Positions 5,745 to 8,887 of a DNA stretch of 8,887 nt are shown here, piece after piece (within the stretch, counting starts at the first letter, position 1; each line of letters begins with the position of its first letter). The notes below the pieces were generated by a model. That model saw only the letters and a list, made by a program, of their open reading frames with translations. It made no database searches and was not told the origin of the DNA. Both the position numbers and the translations under genes were made by a program. This DNA is from Bacillota bacterium (GTDB taxonomy: Bacteria; Vulcanimicrobiota; JAMDEM01), in assembly GCA_023486985.1 (NCBI GenBank), contig JAMDEM010000008.1, positions 7,031 to 15,917 on the forward strand. Direction: 5' to 3'.

Positions 5745-5773
5745 TTTACAATTTAGAAACTTATTTTTAACAT
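5745..5773 (+). promoter_or_regulatory. Candidate sigma70-type promoter for the dehydrogenase-kinase operon
   Basis: TTTACA (5745-5750) and TAACAT (5768-5773) are separated by 17 bp, giving a start point near 5780 and a leader of about 25 nt. The leader contains GGAGG at 5797-5801, 4 nt before the ATG. The 5549-5805 spacer separates divergent operons; its other visible content is a CTGGAA/TTCCAG dyad around a run of seven C (5599-5625). Confidence 0.5.
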
Positions 5774-5805
5774 GCGTCCATTAAAATTAAAACAACGGAG
5801 GTGCA

Positions 5806-6663
5806 ATGTTGGAAATTAAGAAAGTTGGAGTTTTAGGCGCAGGCACCATGGGTCATGGAATAGCCCAGGTTTTTGCTTCTTCCGGCTATGAAGTTATGCT
5901 GGTTGACGTTGCCCATGACCTGGTGCATGCAGGAGTTGAAAAAATAAGAAAGAGCCTTGAAAAACTCACGGAGAAAGGAAAAATAACAGCCGAACAAAAG
6001 AATGCCGCACTTTCTTTAATAAAAACCCACACAGATATTGCTAATTTAAGCGACGTTGACCTGGTGGTTGAAGCAATCATTGAAAACGCAGAAGTAAAGA
6101 AGTCGGTTTTTAAGGAACTGGACAAAACCTGCAAAAAGGATGCCATCCTCGCCAGCAACACCTCTTCAATTTCAATAACTTCACTTGGAGCGGCTACCGG
6201 CAGGCCTGACCAGGTTATCGGGATGCATTTTATGAATCCCGTGCCTCTTATGAAGCTGGTGGAAGTAATAAGGGGCATTTCAACCTCCGATGAAACAACA
6301 AGGATAATTACTGATATGACGGTTAAAACAGGAAAAACTCCCGTGGAAGCCAATGACTTTCCCGGCTTCATCTCAAACAGAATTCTTATGCCCATGATTA
6401 ATGAGGCTGCATTTGCCCTGATGGAGGGCGTAGGCACAAGGGAAGCCATAGACACGGTGATGAAGCTGGGAATGAATCATCCCATGGGTCCGCTGGAACT
6501 TGCCGATTTAATCGGACTAGATGTCTGTCTTGATATCATGGAAGTTCTTTACAAAGAATTTGCCGATTCCAAATACAGGCCCTGTCCGTTGTTAAAAAAG
6601 CTGGTACGGGCGGGACATCTCGGCAGAAAAAGCGGCAGAGGATTTTACAAATATGAAAGTTAA
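5806..6663 (+). CDS. hbd: 3-hydroxybutyryl-CoA (3-hydroxyacyl-CoA) dehydrogenase
   Basis: This 285-residue enzyme interconverts 3-hydroxyacyl-CoA and 3-oxoacyl-CoA with NAD(P), in butyrate-type metabolism or beta-oxidation. The Rossmann domain opens with GAGTMG (G11, G13, G16), and D34 closes the second strand, which favours NAD. The catalytic set is present with family spacing: S120 (NTSS), H141 (GMHFMNP), E153 and N191 (FPGFISNRI). The C-terminal dimerisation domain (about 188-283; MNHPMGPLELADLIGLD, then GRKSGRGFYKY) is complete, and length is typical of the monofunctional bacterial enzyme. GGAGG precedes the ATG by only 4 nt. It overlaps the kinase gene downstream by 11 bp. No thiolase, crotonase or acyl-CoA dehydrogenase is in the window, so the pathway direction cannot be read. 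Activity is well supported; chain-length preference is not. Confidence 0.93.
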   Translation: MLEIKKVGVLGAGTMGHGIAQVFASSGYEVMLVDVAHDLVHAGVEKIRKSLEKLTEKGKITAEQKNAALSLIKTHTDIANLSDVDLVVEAIIENAEVKKSVFKELDKTCKKDAILASNTSSISITSLGAATGRPDQVIGMHFMNPVPLMKLVEVIRGISTSDETTRIITDMTVKTGKTPVEANDFPGFISNRILMPMINEAAFALMEGVGTREAIDTVMKLGMNHPMGPLELADLIGLDVCLDIMEVLYKEFADSKYRPCPLLKKLVRAGHLGRKSGRGFYKYES

Positions 6664-7660
6664 AACTAGTGCGCCAACAAGAATTGACCTTGCCGGGGGA
6701 ACGCTCGATATCTACCCGCTCTACATATTTCTGGGCGGAGGCACCACCGTAAATCTTGCAATCAACCTGAGAAGCTATGTGGAGATTGAGGAAAGAGACG
6801 ACGATAAAATTCTTATTAATTCCACAGATCTTAATGAAAAGCTTGAGGCAAAAAACATTGAGACGCTTAAACCGGGCGGACCTCTGGATCTTATCGCCAG
6901 GGCAATAAAATTTTATCACCCCAAAACAGGCTTGACTGTCATGACCAAAAACACCGCTCCCCGTGGCTCAGGACTGGGAGCTTCCTCCAGCCTTTTGATG
7001 GCTCTAAGTGCGGCTCTTAATAAAGTTGCAGACACATATGCAGACCTTGATGAACTGATACACTGGGGCGCAAATATTGAAGCCCGGAGTTTAAAAATAC
7101 CCACAGGAAAACAGGACTATTATGCGGCTGTTTATGGAGGTCTCAACGCCATCCAATTTCATGAAAAAGGCGTTGAATTTATAAAAGTTTATAAAGATGA
7201 AAAGGACCTGGGATTTCTCAGCGACCATTTCATTCTTTCATTTACCGGAATCTCTCATTTTTCGGGAACCAACAACTGGAACATGATGAAGCGCTTCATA
7301 GACGGAGACCCGCAAACCGTTCGAAATCTCCACCTGATAAAAGAAACTGCCGTAAAAATGGAAGAAGCGCTCCTGAGCAGGGATATTGAGAAGATAGCTT
7401 CCGTTCTTAAAGAAGAATGGGAGAACAGAAAAGGCCTTGCCGAAGGCGTTTCCACGCCTGAGACAGAAAAAATAATGGCTTCCGCTCATAAAGCCGGAGC
7501 AATTGCAAGCAAACTATGCGGGGCGGGCGGAGGAGGATGCATGATTACAATTGCCGACCCGGAAAAGAGAGAGCAGGTTTGTGCTGCTCTCTTGGAGGCG
7601 GGCGCTGAAATTCTTGATTTCAAGGCAGATACCACAGGAATTAAACTGGAGGCAATTTGA
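6653..7660 (+). CDS. GHMP-family sugar kinase, HddA/COG2605-like
   Basis: This 335-residue small-molecule kinase is related to heptose-7-phosphate kinase, galactokinase and mevalonate kinase. All three GHMP motifs are present: APTRIDLAGGTLD (7-19), the phosphate-binding loop PRGSGLGASSS (103-113) and LCGAGGGGCMI (288-298). The GKQDYYAAVYGG segment (152-163) places a likely catalytic aspartate at D155, as in the HddA and galactokinase branch. HddA acts in ADP/GDP-heptose synthesis for surface glycans, but no heptose-pathway gene is nearby, so the substrate is unknown. The ATG at 6653 lies inside the end of the dehydrogenase gene, with AGAGG about 11 nt upstream; the overlap argues for one transcript and coupled translation. 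The N-terminus from this start matches the family, so no earlier start is needed. Confidence 0.85.
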   Translation: MKVKTSAPTRIDLAGGTLDIYPLYIFLGGGTTVNLAINLRSYVEIEERDDDKILINSTDLNEKLEAKNIETLKPGGPLDLIARAIKFYHPKTGLTVMTKNTAPRGSGLGASSSLLMALSAALNKVADTYADLDELIHWGANIEARSLKIPTGKQDYYAAVYGGLNAIQFHEKGVEFIKVYKDEKDLGFLSDHFILSFTGISHFSGTNNWNMMKRFIDGDPQTVRNLHLIKETAVKMEEALLSRDIEKIASVLKEEWENRKGLAEGVSTPETEKIMASAHKAGAIASKLCGAGGGGCMITIADPEKREQVCAALLEAGAEILDFKADTTGIKLEAI

Positions 7661-7720
7661 TATAAACTTGTAATAACCCCACCTAACCTCCCCTTAATTA
7701 GGGGGAGGAAAATAGAGTTA

Positions 7721-7766
7721 TCTCCCCTCTTTGCTAAAGAGGGGATGGGGGAGTTAATCATCCCTC
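7721..7766 (+). repeat. Palindromic direct repeat, copy A (46 bp)
   Basis: Contains the hairpin 7723-7745 and the shared tail gagttaat-c-atccctc (7751-7766). It differs from copy B (7847-7895) by a few substitutions and short indels. Confidence 0.8.
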
Positions 7767-7846
7767 ACCCCCACCCTCTCCCAGAGGGAGAGGGGATAAA
7801 AAAGTGGGGAGAGGGAGTAACGTCCGTTCCCCGAACGGACACATTT

Positions 7847-7895
7847 TCTCCCCCTCTTTACTAAAGAGGGGGGCAGGGGGAGTTAATTATCCCTC
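7847..7895 (+). repeat. Palindromic direct repeat, copy B (49 bp)
   Basis: Same layout as copy A 126 bp earlier: hairpin 7850-7872 with an ACT loop, a G-rich spacer, then gagttaat-t-atccctc. The paired changes in C-run and G-run length preserve the stem, as expected if the structure matters. Confidence 0.8.
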
Positions 7896-7929
7896 TCCTC
7901 GAGGGATAGAGTATGGGGGAGATTCTGTT

Positions 7930-8634
7930 ATGGATGAAGAAAAGAAAGCCTCAACACATTCCGGCTTAATCTTTTTCCTTGTGATTGTCTTAATCTTCGC
8001 CGGCTGGTTTCTTTATAAAAATATTCCTTCCAATGCCGCTTCCGGAAGCACGGGAATTCAAATCTCCTATGCCGAAGCTCCTTCAACTGCCGGAGCTTCT
8101 TCAAAAAGAAAAGAAAAACTTATAACCGTTTATATTACCGGCTCCGTTAAAAATACGGGCATTTATCAGATTCCCGCATCAAGCCGGATAAAAGATGCAC
8201 TTGAGCTTGCCGGCGGAACAGAACCCCTGGCAGACCTGACTAGAACTAATCTTGCCAAAAAATTAAAAGACGGGGAAATGATAAGAGTTCCTGCTAAAAA
8301 AGAAGAAAAACAGCAAGCTGCCCGGCGAGGTAAAAAATCAATAAACACCGGCAAAAATAACACTAAAGTTGAGTCATCCAATGGTGACGAAAGGACTTTT
8401 ATATATTTAGATGAAGGAACATTTGAAAAATTTGAGAATTCTGATAAAATAAATATAAATACGGCAACCTCTGAAGAGCTTCAGAAGCTTCCCGGAGTCG
8501 GCAAAAAACTTGCAGAACGAATTATAGAATATAGAAACTCCATAAGGGGATTCGAGTCCGCCGGGGAATTAAGAGATGTCCCGGGAATCGGAGAAAAGCT
8601 TTACGAAAGGATTGTTAACAGGGTAACCCTCTGA
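7930..8634 (+). CDS. comEA: ComEA-like membrane-anchored DNA-binding protein (SLBB + double HhH)
   Basis: From the ATG at 7930 the protein has 234 residues. One N-terminal transmembrane anchor (12-29) places the rest outside the cytoplasmic membrane. An SLBB domain spans about 64-121 (VYITGSVKNTGIYQIP, then ALELAGGTEPLAD). A lysine-rich, disordered-looking linker spans about 122-155. The end (174-234) has two helix-hairpin-helix motifs: ININTATSEELQKLPGVG and LRDVPGIGEKLYERIV. ComEA binds incoming double-stranded DNA during natural transformation, and the order anchor-SLBB-HhH is that of Gram-positive-type ComEA (about 205 residues). An in-frame GTG at 7804 would add 42 residues encoded by palindromic repeats, and GGGGGAG 8 nt before 7930 supports the shorter form. 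No comEC or pilus gene is in view, so competence is inferred. Confidence 0.85.
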   Translation: MDEEKKASTHSGLIFFLVIVLIFAGWFLYKNIPSNAASGSTGIQISYAEAPSTAGASSKRKEKLITVYITGSVKNTGIYQIPASSRIKDALELAGGTEPLADLTRTNLAKKLKDGEMIRVPAKKEEKQQAARRGKKSINTGKNNTKVESSNGDERTFIYLDEGTFEKFENSDKININTATSEELQKLPGVGKKLAERIIEYRNSIRGFESAGELRDVPGIGEKLYERIVNRVTL

Positions 8635-8639
8635 TTGTC

Positions 8640-8887
8640 ATGAAAAGGCATTTCTCATCATATCTTATCATTATTCTTCTTGCCGTTGTTCTTTTATCCG
8701 GCTGCGGGGGCGGCGGCGGCGGTGCAGGCGTTGCATCAGGCGGCGGAGCCCCGGCTCCCCCGGCGCCGGTTCCGGCAGGCTCCATAACCACTCCCAATAC
8801 ATGGTCAGGCAGCTCTTTAACTGTAACTTCAGGAAGCGCAAACGGAAGTGTTTCAGGATTTTCTCAAGCCCCGGCAGTTCCCAATCA
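8640..8887 (+). CDS. Glycine/proline-rich lipoprotein, 5' part
   Basis: The ATG at 8640, 5 bp after the ComEA-like stop, opens a frame that stays open to the window end (82 full codons). MKRHFSSYL leads into a hydrophobic stretch and a lipobox LSGC with the lipidated cysteine at residue 22. Next comes a run of six glycines, a Gly/Ala/Pro tract to about residue 48, then a Ser/Thr-rich segment (NTWSGSSLTVTSGSANGS). No clear Shine-Dalgarno is present, so translation is probably coupled to the upstream gene. The +2 residue is glycine, so there is no inner-membrane aspartate retention signal, which suggests an outer-membrane or surface location. Function cannot be read from this fragment; the low-complexity linker after lipidation is typical of proteins that hold a larger C-terminal domain away from the membrane. 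Confidence 0.8.
   Translation, partial: MKRHFSSYLIIILLAVVLLSGCGGGGGGAGVASGGGAPAPPAPVPAGSITTPNTWSGSSLTVTSGSANGSVSGFSQAPAVPN

Larger units (their letters stand above)
7681..7908. repeat. Mosaic of six C/G-rich palindromes (REP/MITE-like)
   Basis: The 269-bp gap between the kinase and the ComEA-like gene holds at least six hairpins. They are 7687-7708 (11-bp stem with a wobble pair), 7723-7745 (10-bp stem), 7774-7794 (9-bp), 7822-7840 (8-bp), 7850-7872 (10-bp) and 7888-7908 (8-bp). Two of them with their flanks form a direct repeat (7721-7766 and 7847-7895). The loops are 3-5 nt where present. This style of short, nested C-rich/G-rich palindrome is typical of dispersed bacterial repeats mobilised in trans. 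The structures may also terminate or stabilise the upstream transcript. There is no transposase, and I see no conserved gene in the segment. Confidence 0.85.

Noticed and set aside
5886..6455. Minus-strand open frame (189 codons) inside the dehydrogenase gene
   Set aside because: The opposite strand encodes a complete dehydrogenase with correctly spaced catalytic residues; the antisense frame is a by-product of codon use.
7681..7908. CRISPR array
   Set aside because: Repeats are irregular in length and spacing, self-complementary, and only two units resemble each other; there are no uniform spacers or cas genes.
7804..7929. N-terminal extension of the ComEA-like protein from a GTG at 7804
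   Set aside because: The 42 added residues are encoded by palindromic repeat DNA and would put a basic, Gly/Pro-rich stretch before the membrane anchor. The ATG at 7930 has a good ribosome-binding site.

Overview
The window looks like a piece of an uncultivated Gram-negative bacterial genome. It carries a lipobox lipoprotein, a membrane-anchored ComEA-like DNA-binding protein and a Kdp two-component system. It also has an intergenic mosaic of C/G-rich palindromes of the kind dispersed through many environmental genomes, including some deltaproteobacterial, Nitrospirota-like and candidate-phylum genomes. No rRNA, tRNA or other taxon marker is present, so I do not assign a lineage.

Left half, minus strand (5548 down to 1). 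A KdpD-type histidine kinase lacking the usual N-terminal KdpD/USP region overlaps a KdpE response regulator by 4 bp (ATGA). At the left edge is the start of a small membrane peptide (1-54). It has a strong Shine-Dalgarno, a TATAAT box and a direct-repeat candidate KdpE operator, which suggests that kdpF/kdpABC-type genes lie just outside the window. Between kdpE and this promoter sits about 3.05 kb of accessory DNA. It holds an AlbA_2/Schlafen-like ATP-binding regulator with a winged helix (1746-3092) and a protein with a HEPN-type Rx4H motif (307-1563).

The accessory block is bounded by an exact 43-bp direct repeat (150-192 and 3204-3246) that spans the kdpE stop codon. A second, diverged kdpE tail (1683-1745) lies between the two cargo genes and begins directly after the stop codon of the AlbA_2 gene. 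The simplest reading is that the 3' end of kdpE is an insertion site that received cargo at least once and possibly twice. The cargo is a plausible but unproven defence or stress-response pair. No recombinase is visible.

Right half, plus strand (5806-8887). A complete 3-hydroxyacyl-CoA dehydrogenase overlaps a GHMP-family sugar kinase of the HddA/COG2605 type by 11 bp. After 270 bp of nested palindromic repeats come a ComEA-like protein (membrane anchor, SLBB domain, paired helix-hairpin-helix) and, 5 bp later, the start of a glycine/proline-rich lipoprotein that runs off the right edge.
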